Position numbers and translations under genes: made by a program. A stretch of DNA of 64,000 nucleotides, from assembly GCA_947172415.1 (NCBI GenBank), contig OX359198.1, positions 3,503,401-3,567,400 on the forward strand, given 5' to 3'. Shown one piece after another: positions 37,849-52,135 of the stretch. Source of the DNA: Chondrosia reniformis. Taxonomy: Eukaryota; Porifera; Demospongiae; Chondrillida; Chondrillidae. A model generated the notes under the pieces. It worked only from the letters and a program-made list of their open reading frames with translations. It was not told the origin of the DNA and made no database searches. Within the stretch, counting starts at the first letter, position 1. Each line of letters opens with the position of its first letter.

Positions 37849-40800
37849 CAGTACATACAAATGTAACGAGTATATACTAGTGGTACATACAACTAGTACA
37901 TACAACTAGTACTTATAACTAGTACAAACAACTAGTGTCTAGTATATACAACTAGTACCTCCCTAGTACCTAGTATAAATAGAACTAGAAACTAAAACTA
38001 ATATATACTACTAGTACATACAACTAGTACATGCAATTAGTACATATAACAAGTACATATAACTATTACATATGACTAGTACATACACATATAACTAGTA
38101 CATAAATATAGTACATACAACTAGTACAGAAATCTAGTTCACACAAACCAACAAGTAGTTCATAGAACTAGTTCCTCCCTATCACCTAGTATAACTTGCA
38201 CTAGAACCTAAAACTAGTTCAAACATCTAGAACATACAACTAGTAAATACAATTAGGCAACAGTACATACAACTAGTACAAACAACTAGTACATACAAAT
38301 AGTACATACAAAAAGTACATACAACTAGTATATTTAACTAGTACATACAACAATTACACACTACTTATACATTCAACTAGTACGATTAACTACTAGATTC
38401 GACTTGTACATACAAATAGTATTGAGTACATTCAACTAGTACATACAACTAGTGCATACAATTAGTACACACAAATTGTACATACAGCTAGTTAATATAA
38501 CTAGTACATACTACTAGTATATAAAACTAGTACATATAACTGGTACATATTACTAGTACATATAAACAGTACATACAACTAGTTCATAAAACTAGTTCAT
38601 ACAACTAGCACATGCAACAAGTATTTGGTCCATACAACTAGAACCTACCTAGTAAATAGTATAAAATCAACAACTGGTACATACACATAGTATATACAAC
38701 TAGTACTTACAACTAGTACATGCAACTAGAAACTAGTTACTAGTCGATATGTAGTACATACAATTAGTACATAGAACTGGTTCAAACAATGAGAACATAC
38801 AACTACTACATACACCTAGTAAATACAGCTACTACATACTACAACTAGTACAAACAACTAGGACATATAACTAGTACATACACCTACTACATACAACTAG
38901 TACATACACATATACCTAGTAATTATAAATAGTACATACTAGTACATAGAACGGGTACATAAAGCTAGTACACACAACTAGAAACTAGTCCATACAACTA
39001 GTATATATATAACACTAGTACTTTAGACAAGTACATAAAACTAGTATATAGATACAAAGCATACATACAACTAGTACATAAAATTAGTAGGTACAACTAG
39101 TTCACATAACTAGTAACTAGTAAATATAACTAGAACATGCGAGTATGACATACAATTAGTACATACAACTAGTACATAGAACTACTTCATAAAACTAGTT
39201 TATAGCTAGTACAAACAACTAATGCATACATCTTGTACATACAACTGGCTCATATTAGTAATTACAACTAGTACATAGATTTAGTACATACAACTACCAA
39301 ATACAACTTGTAGATACAGCTCTCACCTACAACTAGCAAATATAACTAGTATTAGTACATACAACAAGTACATACAATTAGTACATACAAATGCACATAC
39401 AGTTAGTATATAGAAGTAGTACATATACCTAGTACATAAACATATAAATAGTACATATAAATAGTACTTACAACTAGTACAATTACACACAACTGGTACA
39501 TACAACTAGTACATACAATTTATATCTAGTACATACAACTAGCACCTCCCTAGTACCTAATATAACTAGGACTTGAATCTACAACTAGTACATACAACTA
39601 GGACATACAATCAGTACATAAACTAGTTTAAACAAACAAACAAGTAATAAATAGAACGAGTTCCTTCCTAGTTCCTAGTATACCTAGTACTTGAATCTAC
39701 AACTAGTTGAAAAAACCAGTACATACAACTAGTACATACAATTAGTGTCTAGTACATACAACTAATACATACAACTACTACATATAACTACTACATTTGA
39801 TTACTACATTCAAATAGTATCAAGTACCTTCAACTAGTATATGCAGCTAGTACATTCAACTAGTATATACAACCACTACATAAACAGAAAACTTGTATAT
39901 ACACCTAGTACATAGTTACTACATACAACTAGTATAGACATACAACTAGTGCATACAACTAATACATACAATTAGTACATACAACTACTACATCCAACTA
40001 CTACATACAACCAGTACCTACAACTAGTAAATATAACTAGTACTAGTACATAGAACTAATACATACAACTAATAAGTTAAAGTAGTACTAACAACTAGTA
40101 CATACAAGTAATACCTACTTAGTGCCTAATATAACTAGTACTTGAACCTACAACTAGCACATACAGCTAGCGCATACACGTAGAACACGCAACATGTACA
40201 TACAATTGTTACATATAACTACTACAAAAACCAGTACATACACATATAACTAGTATATAAAAATAGTACATACACCTAGTTCATACAACAAGTACATACA
40301 AAACGTACATACAACTAGTACACACTACTAGAAACTAGTACATACACCAAGTTCATAGAACGACTGCATAATGCAAGAACATACAACTTGTATATACATA
40401 CAACCAGTACGTACAATTGGTACATAACTAGTACATACAACTTGTACATAGCTAGTTCATACAACTTGTACATAGTACGAGTACATAAAACTGGCATATA
40501 CAACTACTACATAAACAACAAACTAGTATATACATACAACAAGTACATAGCTAGTACTTACAATTAGTATATACATACAACTAGTACATCCAACTACTAC
40601 ATACAACCAGTACCTACATCTAGTAAATATTACTAGTTCTAGTACATAGAACTAGTACATACAACTAGTACGTTAAAGTAGTATTAACAACTAGTACATA
40701 CAACTAATTCCTACTTAGTACCTACTATAACTAGAACTAGAACCTACAATTAGTACATACAGCTAGCACACACAACAAGTACAGGAAACTAATACATACA

Positions 40801-43800
40801 ACTGGTACATACAACTACTACATATAACCAGTACATACACATATAACTAGTATATGAAAATAGTACATACACCTAGTACATAAAACTAGTACATACAAAA
40901 AGTACATACAACTAGTATATACAACTAGAAACTAGTACATACAACTAATTCATAGAACGAGTACATAATACTTGAACATACAACTAGTACATTCATTTCG
41001 TACGTACAACTAGCACAAACAACTAGGACATATAACTAGTACATACACCAACTTCATATAACTAGTAAGTACACATATACCTTGTATTTATAAATAGTAC
41101 ATAAAAATAGTACATACAGCTAGTGCATACAACTAGTACATATAACTAGTACACAAACATATAACTAGTACATAAAATAGTAAATACAACTAGAACACAC
41201 TTCTAGTACGTACAACTAGTACATGCAAATAGTACATGCAACTAGTATCTAGTACCTACAACTTGAACATATCACTAGTACAAATCTAGTACATACAACT
41301 AGTACACAGAACGTGTACATACAATTAGCATATACAACTAATACTTTCAACTAGTACATATAACAAGTACACACACCTACTATGTACAACTTATAAATAA
41401 ACATTTAACTAGTATATATGTATATTACATACACATAGTACATACAACTAGAAACTAGTACATACAACTAGTATATATATAAAACTAGTACATTAACTAG
41501 TACATACAACTGGTATATACATACAACTAGTACATACAACTAGTACATACAATTAGTACATACAAATAGTTCATAAAACTAGTATAATAAATACAAAGAA
41601 CTAGTACATACATCTTGTACATATAACTGGTTCATATCTAGTATATACAACTTATCTATACAACTAGTACATGGAATTAGTACATACAACCAGCTAATAC
41701 AGCTAGTATATAAAAGTGGTACATATACCTAGTACATACAAAAATATATAGTACATATAAATAGTACGTACAACTAGTATATATAACTAGTAACTCCCTA
41801 CAACCTAGTATAATTAGGATTAGAACCTACAACTAGTATATACTACTATATAGTACATACAGCTAGTACATACAAGTTGTATATAAAACTAGTACAAACA
41901 ACTAGTACCCAGAACTAGTACTTAAAACTATTTCATATAACTGGTACATAACTAGAACATACAATTAGTACATACAACTGGTACATACAACTAGTACATT
42001 CAACTAGAACATACAACTAGTACAAACAACTAGGACATTTAACTACTACATCCACCTACTACATACAACTAGTACATACACATATACCTAGCACTTATCA
42101 ATAGTCCACTTACATAAAACTGGTACATACAACTAGAAACTAGTCCATACAACTCGTGTATATATAACACTAGTACATTTAACTATTACGTAAAAGTAGT
42201 ATATACATACAAGGAGTAAATACAGCTAGTACATAAAATTAGTAGGTATAAGTAGTTCACACAACTAGTAACTATTACATATAACTAGTACATGCGACTA
42301 TGACATACAACTAGTACATACAACTAGTACATACAACTAGTACATACAACTACTTCATAAAACTAGTATATAGCTAGTATAAACAACTAGTGCATACATA
42401 TTGTACATACAACCGGTTCATAGCTAGTACATACAACTAGTACATAGATTTAGTACATACAACTAGCACCTACAACTAGTAAATATAACTAGTATTAGTA
42501 CATACAACAAGTACATAAAATTAGTACATACAACCAGCACATACAGCTGGTATATACAAGTAGTGCATATACCTAGTACATAAACATATATAGTACATAT
42601 AAATAATACATACAACTAGTACAATTACACACAACTGGTACATACAACTAGTACATACAATTAGTATCTAGTACATACAATATAACTAGGCCTTGAACCT
42701 ACAACTAGTACATACTACTAGAACATACAACTAGTACATGCAACTAGTTCATTTAACTAGTACATATAACTAATACATATGTCTAGTACATACACATATA
42801 ACTAGTACATAAATATGGTATATACAACTAGTACACAACACTGGTTCACACAAACAAACACACAGTTCATAGAACTAGTTCATTCCTAGTACCTAGTATA
42901 TCTTCTACTAGAACCTAAAACTAGTTCAAACATCTAGTACATACAACTAGTACATATAAAGAGTACACAACTAGTTCATAAAACTAGTTAATACAACTAG
43001 TACTTAAAACTAGTTCATATAACTAGTACATAACTATTACATACAATTAGTACATAGAACTAGTTCAAACAATTAGAACATATTACTACTGTATACACCT
43101 AGTATATCCAATTTGTACATACAATTAGTAAATACATATAGAAGGTACAACTAGTACATACAACTAGACTATACAACTATTAACTAGTACATTGAAAGAG
43201 GAAATACAAATCGTACTTGCAACTAATAAAAACAACTAGTACTTACAACTAGTACATATAACTGGAACAAGTACATAAAACTAGTACATACAACTACTGC
43301 TATCAACCTATAACGAGTACATACAACTAGTACATTGAACTAGTACGCTCCACATGTACATGCAACTACTACATGCAACTTTTATAAACAATTAGTAGAT
43401 AAAATTAGTACATATAACTAGTTCACACAAATAGTAACGAAAACATACAACTAGTACATTGAACTACTCCACATAACTTTAACATATATAAAACTAGTAA
43501 ATAGTACAATCATCGAAGACATACAGCTAGCATATACACGTAGTACTGACAACTTGTACATACAATTGTTATATACAACTACTACATATAACCAGTACAT
43601 AGATATATATAAAAGATAGTACATACACCTAGTACATACAACAAGTACATACAAAACGTACACACAACTAGTACGTACAAATAGTACATATAACTAGTAC
43701 ATACAAATAGTACATACAATTAGTACATAGAACTAGTACATACAACAATTACACACTACTTATACATTCAACTAGTACAAATAACTACTACATTCGACTA

Positions 43801-44848
43801 GTATATACAAATAGTATTGAGTACATACAACTAGTACATACAAGTAGTGCATGCAATTAGTACACAAATAGTACATACAGCTAGTAAATATAACTAGTAC
43901 ATACTACAAGTTCATAAAACTATATAGTTCATACAACTAGTACATACATTTAGTACACACAAATAGTACATACAGCTAGAAAATATAACATATAGTACAT
44001 ACACTATTACCTAATAATTATTAATAGTACATACAACTAGTATCTACTTCATGCAACTAGTACCTTCCTAGAACCTAGTATAACTAGTACAAGAACCTAC
44101 CACTTGTACATACAACTAGTACATACAACTAGAACATACAACCAGTACATATCTAGTACATACAACTAGTATATACATACAACTAGTACATACTAGTAGT
44201 ACCTACAACTAGTAATTATAACTAGTACTAGTCCATACAACTAATACTTGCAATTAGTACATATAACTAGTACACACATCTACCACATATAACTAATACA
44301 TAAAAATATAGCCAGTACATATAAATAGTACATAAACATAGTACATACAAGTTGTTCATACAACTGCTAGTACATACAACGAGTACATAAAACTAGGACC
44401 TATAACTAGTACACACCTACTACATATAATTAGTACATAAATATATAACCAGTACATATTAATAGTGCATCCACATAGTATATATAACTAGTACATAAAA
44501 CTAATACATGCAACTAGAAACTGGTACATACAACTAATATATACATAAAACTAGAACATTTCACTAGTCCATACAACTATTATATACAAACAACTAGTTC
44601 ATACAACTATTATTTACAATTAGGTCGTACAACTATGTTCACACAACTATGAACTAGTACATATAACCAGTACATGCAACTAGTACATACAACTAGTACA
44701 TACAACTAGTTCATAAAACTAGTACTAACAATTAGCACATATAACTAGAACATACAACTAATACATACAACTAGTACCTACAAGTAGTCCTTTCAACTAG
44801 TACATATAATTAGTACACACATCTAATACATATAACTAATACATAAAA
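37849..44848 (-). repeat. 13-bp satellite array, reversed
   Basis: Seven kilobases of reversed monomers with the same composite words as elsewhere. The ACAAACCAACAAGTAGTTC block is at about 38,140, the CTACTTATACATTC block at 38,360 and 43,755, and ACAATTACACACAACTGGTA at 39,480 and 42,620. No gene seen. Confidence 0.95.
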
Positions 44849-45245
44849 CAAGTATTTCGAGTTTGAACACTCGTGAGGCTGGCGCCCCCCGAATTAACTC
44901 CAACTACTTGGCCGCATCGTTGGGATTTAATATATATATTCGTAATACTAACAATTGAGGACGGTTAAGTGTCCCGATATTCATAAAGAACGTTGAAAAA
45001 GCTTCGTTAACTAAAGCTTCCTGAACGCCGCCTTTTGCAAAAACGATGTGGTGAAATATAAATTAAGTGTTACAATAGTTGCTTATGAACTCGTATTATA
45101 CATATATCGACGTATAAAATAAGTGTTATAATAGTTGCGAATGAAACCGTATTATATATATATATATATATCTTACCGTAGCAATAAGCCGTACACCGTA
45201 ATCGGCAAATGAAGACAATATAAGGGGTTGCCTGGGGCAGCCTCT
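44849..45245 (-). mobile_element. hairpin-ended family, copy H3 (longest copy)
   Basis: Read on the minus strand it starts GAGGCTGCCCCAGGCAACCCC, then TATATTGTCTTC. It contains a (TA)n run and an internal near-duplication of GCAACTATT(G/A)TAACACTTA. It ends with GCGGCCAAGTAGTTGGAGTT, GGGGGGCGCCAGCC and GAGTGTTCAAACTCGAAATACTTG. The body matches H1 and H2; the two ends match H4. No long reading frame. Relative to the satellite monomer it has the same orientation as the other three copies. Confidence 0.75.
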
Positions 45246-48200
45246 AAATATAACTACTTCAAATAAAGAGTGCATCCACCTAGTACATAACTGGTAAATA
45301 CATACAAGTAGTACACACATACAACTAGTTCATACAACTAGTTACTAGTACATATAACTAGTACATGCGACTAGTACATACAACTAGTACATACAACTAG
45401 TAAATACAACTACTTCATAAAACTAGTATATAGCTAGTACAAAGAACTAGTGCATACATCTTGTACATAAAACTGGTTCATATCCAGTACAGACAACTAG
45501 TACATACAACTAGTACATAGAATTAGTAAATACAACCAGCTAATACAGCTAGTACATACAAGTAGTACATATACCTAGTTCATACACATATATATAGTAC
45601 ATATAAATAGTACATACAACTAGTATATATAACTAGTACAAACAACTAGTACATACACCCAAATGTAATGAGTGCATATAAGTAGTACATACAACTAGTA
45701 CATGCAACTAGTACATATAAATAGTACATACATCTACTACCAGTAAATACACATATAACTGGAACTTATAAAAGTAAATACACATAGTATATACAATTGG
45801 TATATACAACTAGTACATACAATTATAAACTAGTATATACAACTAGTTCAAAGAACGAGTACATAATATTAGAACGTATAACTTGTATAAACAACTAGTG
45901 CATAGCCATTATTTATAACTAGTATATACATACAACTATTACATACAACGTTTACATACAGCTACCACCTACAACTATTAAATATAACTAGGACTAGTAC
46001 ATAAAACTAGTGAATACAACTAGTACATACAATTAGTACATACAACTAGCACATGCAATTAGTACAAACAACTAGTACATACAAAATAGTTCCCACAACT
46101 AGTACATACAATTAGTAGATACAACTAGTACATTCAACTAGTCCATACAACTAGGACAAACAACTAGGACATGTAACTAGTACATACATCTACTACATAT
46201 AATCAGTAAATACACATATAACTGGAACTTATAAAAAGTACATACACATAGTACATACAATTAGTACATACAACTAATACATACAACTATAAACTAGTAT
46301 ATACAACTAGTACATACAACTAGTACATACAACTAGTTCATAAAACTAGTACATACAACTAGTTCATACAACTAGTATTTACAATTAGTACGTACAACTA
46401 GTTGATACAACTAGTAACTCGTACGTAAAACTAGTACATTCAACTAGTACCTACAACTAGGACAAACAACTAGGATATATAACTAGTAAATACATCCAAT
46501 TACATATAGCTAGTAAATACACATATACCTTGTAATTATAAATAGTACATACAACTAGTACATACAGCTAGTGCATACAATTAGTCTATATAACTAGTTC
46601 ACAAACATATAACTACTACATACGTATAACTGGTACTTATAAAAAGTATATACACATAGTACATACAAATAGTACATACAAATAGTACATACATCTGCTA
46701 CATATAACTAGTACCTACAACTTGTAAATATAAATAGAACTACTTAATAAAACTAGGACATATAACTAGTACATACACCTACTACATACAACTAGTACAT
46801 ACACATATACCAGTAATTATAAATAGTACATACAACTAGAACATAGAACGGCTACATAAAACTAGTACATACAACTAGAAACTAGTACATAAAACTAGTA
46901 TATACATGCACTGGGTCCATACAACTAGTACATAAAATTAGTAGGTACAACTAGTTCACACAACTAGTAACTAGTACATATAACTAGTACATGCGACTAT
47001 GACATACAACTACTTCATAAAACTATTACAAAGCGAGTACAAACAACTAGTGCATACAACTTGTACATACAATTGGTTCATATCTGGTAAATACAACTAG
47101 TACATACAACTAGTACATCAAACTAGTACATACAATTAGTACATACAACTACCACATACAACTTGTACATACAACTAGCACCTACAACTATTAAATATAA
47201 CTAGTATTAGTACATACAACAAGTACATACAATTAGTACATACAACCAGCACATACAGATAGTACATACAAGTAGTACATATACTTAGCACATTAACATA
47301 TAATAGTACATATAAATAGTACACACAACTAGTACAATTACACACAACTGGTACATACAACTAGTACATACAATTAGTCACCAGTACATAAAACTAGTAC
47401 ATACAACTAGTACATCCAACTAGTACATACAATTAATCACTAGTACATACAACTAATACACACAACTAGTACATACAACTACTACATTTGATTGGTAAAT
47501 ACAAATAGTATCGAGTACACACAACTAGTGTAGACAGCTAGTTCATTCAACTAGTACATACAACCACTACATAAACAGGAAAATAGTTCTAACAACTAGT
47601 ACATACAACTAAAGCCTACTTAGTACCTAATATAACTAGTTCTAGAAATAACAACTAATACATACAGCTAGCGCAAACACGTAGTAGAGGCAACTTGTAC
47701 ATACAACTGTTACATACAACTACTACATTTAACCAGTACATACACATATAACTGGTATATAAAAATAGTACATACACCTGGTACATACAACAAGTACATA
47801 CAAAACGTACATACAACTAGTTCAAACAACTAGTACACACAACTAGAAACTAATACATACACCTAGTTCATAGAACGAGTGCATAATACTAGAACATACA
47901 ACTTCTATATACAACTAGTACATAGCAACTGCATACAATTAGTATATACATACAACTAGTATATACAACGGGTACATAACTAGTACATACAACTTGTACA
48001 TAAGTAGTACATACAACTTGTATATAAGTAGTACCTACAATGTGTACATAGTACGAGTTCATAAAACTAGCATATACAACTACTACATAAACAACAAACT
48101 AGTATATACATACAACTAGTACATAGCTAGTACTTACAATTAGTGTTTACATACAACTAGTACATACAACTAGTACAAACAATTAGGACAGACAACTACT

Positions 48201-51184
48201 ACATCCAACTACCACATACAACCAGAACCTACCTCCAGTAAATATAACTAGTACTAGTACATGGAACTAGTATATACAACTAGTACGTTAAAGTTGTTCT
48301 AACAACTAGTACATACAACTAATTTCTTTTTTAGTCCCTACTACAACTAGTACTAGAACCTACAATTAGAAAATACAGCTAGCACATACAACCAGTACAG
48401 AAAAACTAGTACATACAACTTGTACATAAAACTACTACATGTAAACAGTACATACGCATATAACTAGTTTATAAAAATAGTACATGCATTTAGTTCTTAA
48501 AACTAATACATAAACATATAACTAGTATATATCAAAAGTACTTACACACAGTACATACAACTAGAAACTAGTACATACAACTAGTATATATATAAAATTA
48601 GTACAATTAACTACATCCAGTTGGTATATACATACAATTAGTACATACAACTAGTACATAAAATTAATAGGTACAACTAGTTCATACAACTAGTAACTAG
48701 TACATATAACTAGTACATGCGACTAGTACATGCAACTAGTACATACAACTAGAACATATAAATAGTTCATAAAACTAGTACATACAACAATTACACAAAA
48801 CTGGTACATACAACTAGTACATATAACTAGTACACATAACTATTACATATGACTAGTACATACGCATATAACTAGTGCATAAATATAAAACATACAGCTA
48901 GTACTGAAAACTAGTTCACACTAACAAACAAGTAGTTCATAGAACTAGTTTATTCCTAGTAACTAATATAACTTGTACTAGAACCTAAAATTAGTTCAAA
49001 CATCTAGTACATACGACTAGTACATATAAATAGTACATACAACCATTACACACTACTTATACATTCTACCAGTCCAAATGACTACTATATTCGACTAGTA
49101 CATACAAATAGTATTGAGTACATACAACTAATACATACAACTAGTGCATACAATTAGTACACACAAATAGTACATACAGCTTGTAAATATAACTGGTACA
49201 CACTACTATTACATAAAACTAGTACATATAACTGGTACATATAACTAGTACATATAAACAGAACATACAACTACTTCATAAAACTAGTTCATAAAACTAG
49301 TACATGCAACAGGTGTCTAGTACATACAAATAGAACCTATCCAGTACATAGTATAACTAGTACAAGAATCAACAACTGGTACATACACATAGTACATACA
49401 ACTAGTACTTACAACTAGTACATACAATTAGAAACTAGTAAATACTACTAGTTCATAGAACGAGTACATAAGACTATATAGAACATACAACTTAAATATA
49501 CATCTAGGACATAGCAAATATTAACAACTGGTATATACATACAACTATTACCTAAAACTGGTACATAACTAGTGCATACAATTAGTACACCAAAATATTA
49601 CATACAGCTAGTGAATATAACTAGTACACACTACTAGTACTTATAACTGGTACATATAACTAGTACATGCAACACGTATCTAGTTCATACAACTAGAACC
49701 TTCTTAGTACATAGTATAGGTAGTACAAGAAGCAACAACTGGTACATACGCATAGAACATACAACTAGTACTAGTATTTACAACTAGTACATACAACTAT
49801 AAACTAGTAACTACTACATACCTAGTACATACAATAAGTACATAGCACTAGTTCAAGTTATTAGAACATACAACCACTACATGCCCGTAGTACATACAAC
49901 TATTACGCACAACTGGTACATAACTAGTACATACAAATAGTACATACAACTAGTACATACACATATACCTAGTAATTATAAATAGCACATACAACTAGTT
50001 CATAGAACAGGTACATAAAACTAGTACATAAAACTAGAAGCGAGTCCATACAACTAGTATATATATAACACCAGTACATTTAACTAGTACATAAAACTAG
50101 TATATACATACAAAGAGTACATACATCTAGTACATAAAATTAGTAGGTACAACTGGTTCACACAACTAGTAACTAGTACATATAACTAGTACATGCGACT
50201 AGTACATACAACTAGTACATACAACTAGTACATACAACTAGTTCATAAAACTATATATTTATAGAGCTATATAGTACAAAGAACTAGTGCATACATCTTG
50301 TACATACAACTGGTTCATATCTGCTACATACAACTAGTGCATACAACTAGTACAAAGAATTAGTACATACAACCAGCTAATACAGCTACATACAAGTAGT
50401 ACATATACCTAATATATAGACATTTATATAGCACATACAAACAGTAACTATAACTATTATATATAACTAGTACAAACAAATAGTACATACACCCAGTACA
50501 TACAAATGTAACGTATACATATAAGTAGTACATGCAACTAGTACATACAACAATTACACAAAACTGGTACATATAACTAGTACATATAACTAGTACATAC
50601 AACTTGTGTCTAGTATATACAACTAGTACCTCCCTAGTACCTAGTATAATTAGGACTAGAACCTACAACTAGTATATACTACTAGTTCATGCAACTAGTA
50701 CATGAAAATATACAAACTAGTACAGAAAACTAGTTCACACAAACAAACAAGTAGTTCATAGAACTAGTTCATTCCTAGTACCTAGTATAACTTTTACTAG
50801 CAAGTAAAACTAGTTCAAACATCTAGTACACACAACTAGTACATAAAATAAGGCAATAGTACATAGAACTAGTACATACAACTAGTACATACAAATAGCA
50901 CATAAAACTAGTACATATAACTAGTACATGCAAAGAGGACATACGAATCTGACTTACAACTAATAAATACAATTAGTACCTACAACTAGTACATATAACT
51001 GGAACTAGTACATAAAACTAGTACATACAACTACTACTAACAACTAATAATGAATACATACAACTTGTACATTGAACTAGTACGCTCAACATGTACATGC
51101 AACTAGTACATGCAACTTGTACATACAATTAGCAAATAAAATTAGTTCATATAACTAGTACATACAACTAGTAACGAAAACATT
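45246..51184 (-). repeat. 13-bp satellite array, reversed
   Basis: Reversed monomers throughout, with composite words at about 48,910 (ACTAACAAACAAGTAGTTC), 49,030, 49,370, 49,725 and 50,740. No gene or insertion seen. Confidence 0.95.
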
Positions 51185-51207
51185 CATCATTATACTACGT
51201 TAATATT

Positions 51208-51317
51208 CAAAAGAAGAATAGAACGTTTCAGTTATGTAGGCCTTAATTCCTCAGCAATTATTATTAGCTGAGGAATTAAGGCCTACGTGACCAAAGCGTT
51301 CTATTCTTTTTCTTTTG
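51208..51317. repeat. 110-bp hairpin
   Basis: Arms starting CAAAAGAAGAATAGAACG and ending CGTTCTATTCTTTTTCTTTTG on the same strand pair almost fully. The inner 20 bp (AGGCCTTAATTCCTCAGC with its complement) is perfect, and the loop is AATTATTATTA. Transcribed, it would give a microRNA-precursor-sized stem. Confidence 0.8.
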
Positions 51318-51623
51318 ATTATGCTTCGTTAATTGCTCATACATTTTCGCCATTGATATTTACATAGATATTAGTTGACATGCAATATGCTTACTGTTTC
51401 CACTTACCTCCTACGACAACAAAAACTTTGATCAAGAAAACTGTCTCGCTACCGAGAAGCCTTACTTCTAATGGTTGTATAACGTGTTACCAAATATTTG
51501 GGTGCATATGCAACGTCATAAAATGTCATTGTATGATGGCTAAGCTATACTACTAATTGTGGCTGATAATCACGTGACAATACCATTATTCGAAGGAGAA
51601 GAGACAAATGGAAAATAAACGGA

Positions 51624-51906
51624 TTATTAGACAGTGGAGGATTGTAAATCTAACTATTTTTTGACATCAATCTCTTCAGTAAGTAAGAGCCTAAAAGTTG
51701 TATGTATACTCCTGGAATATTCCCTTGTTTAACCTAGATATGAAGTACTATAGGTACCCGAAAAAGCTACGAAAATATGTTTTCGATTATAATTCATGAA
51801 CTAAAGGGAATTTAAAAGGAGTATACATACAATTGTTAGATATCATTGTCCTTCATAGATTGGTGTCACCATTTATTCTGTATTCGTATTTTCCACTGTC
51901 TAATAA
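51624..51906. repeat. imperfect 283-bp hairpin with satellite-like words in its arms
   Basis: TTATTAGACAGTGGA (51,624-51,638) pairs with TCCACTGTCTAATAA (51,892-51,906). Further in, GTTGTATGTATACTCC (51,697-51,712) pairs with GGAGTATACATACAA (51,818-51,832). GTTGTATGTATAC is close to the satellite monomer GTTGTATGTAC. Confidence 0.7.
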
Positions 51907-52135
51907 AACATTTTTGGTGATTTCGCACCTCTCACTTACGGCCGCTTAACTTCTCCTTTAAGCCTGTAATTGTGACGCTCTTGTAGCCAAAATATTAAGA
52001 AAGAATAGCGCTTCAATTCTATATAATTTGTTTAACGATACGATGTTTCTACTGTCAAATAGAATAAACTAAAAAAGAGTGTTAGTTAGCGACTTCTACT
52101 GAAATTCCCGGAAGTGTGGACATGTTCCACTAGCG

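Larger units (their letters stand above)
51185..52135. mobile_element. double-hairpin island of unknown family
   Basis: About 950 bp of non-satellite DNA flanked by satellite. It contains two separate long inverted repeats (51,208-51,317 and 51,624-51,906) and no convincing reading frame. Outer terminal repeats and target duplication are not clear. It is probably one or two non-autonomous elements. Confidence 0.55.
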
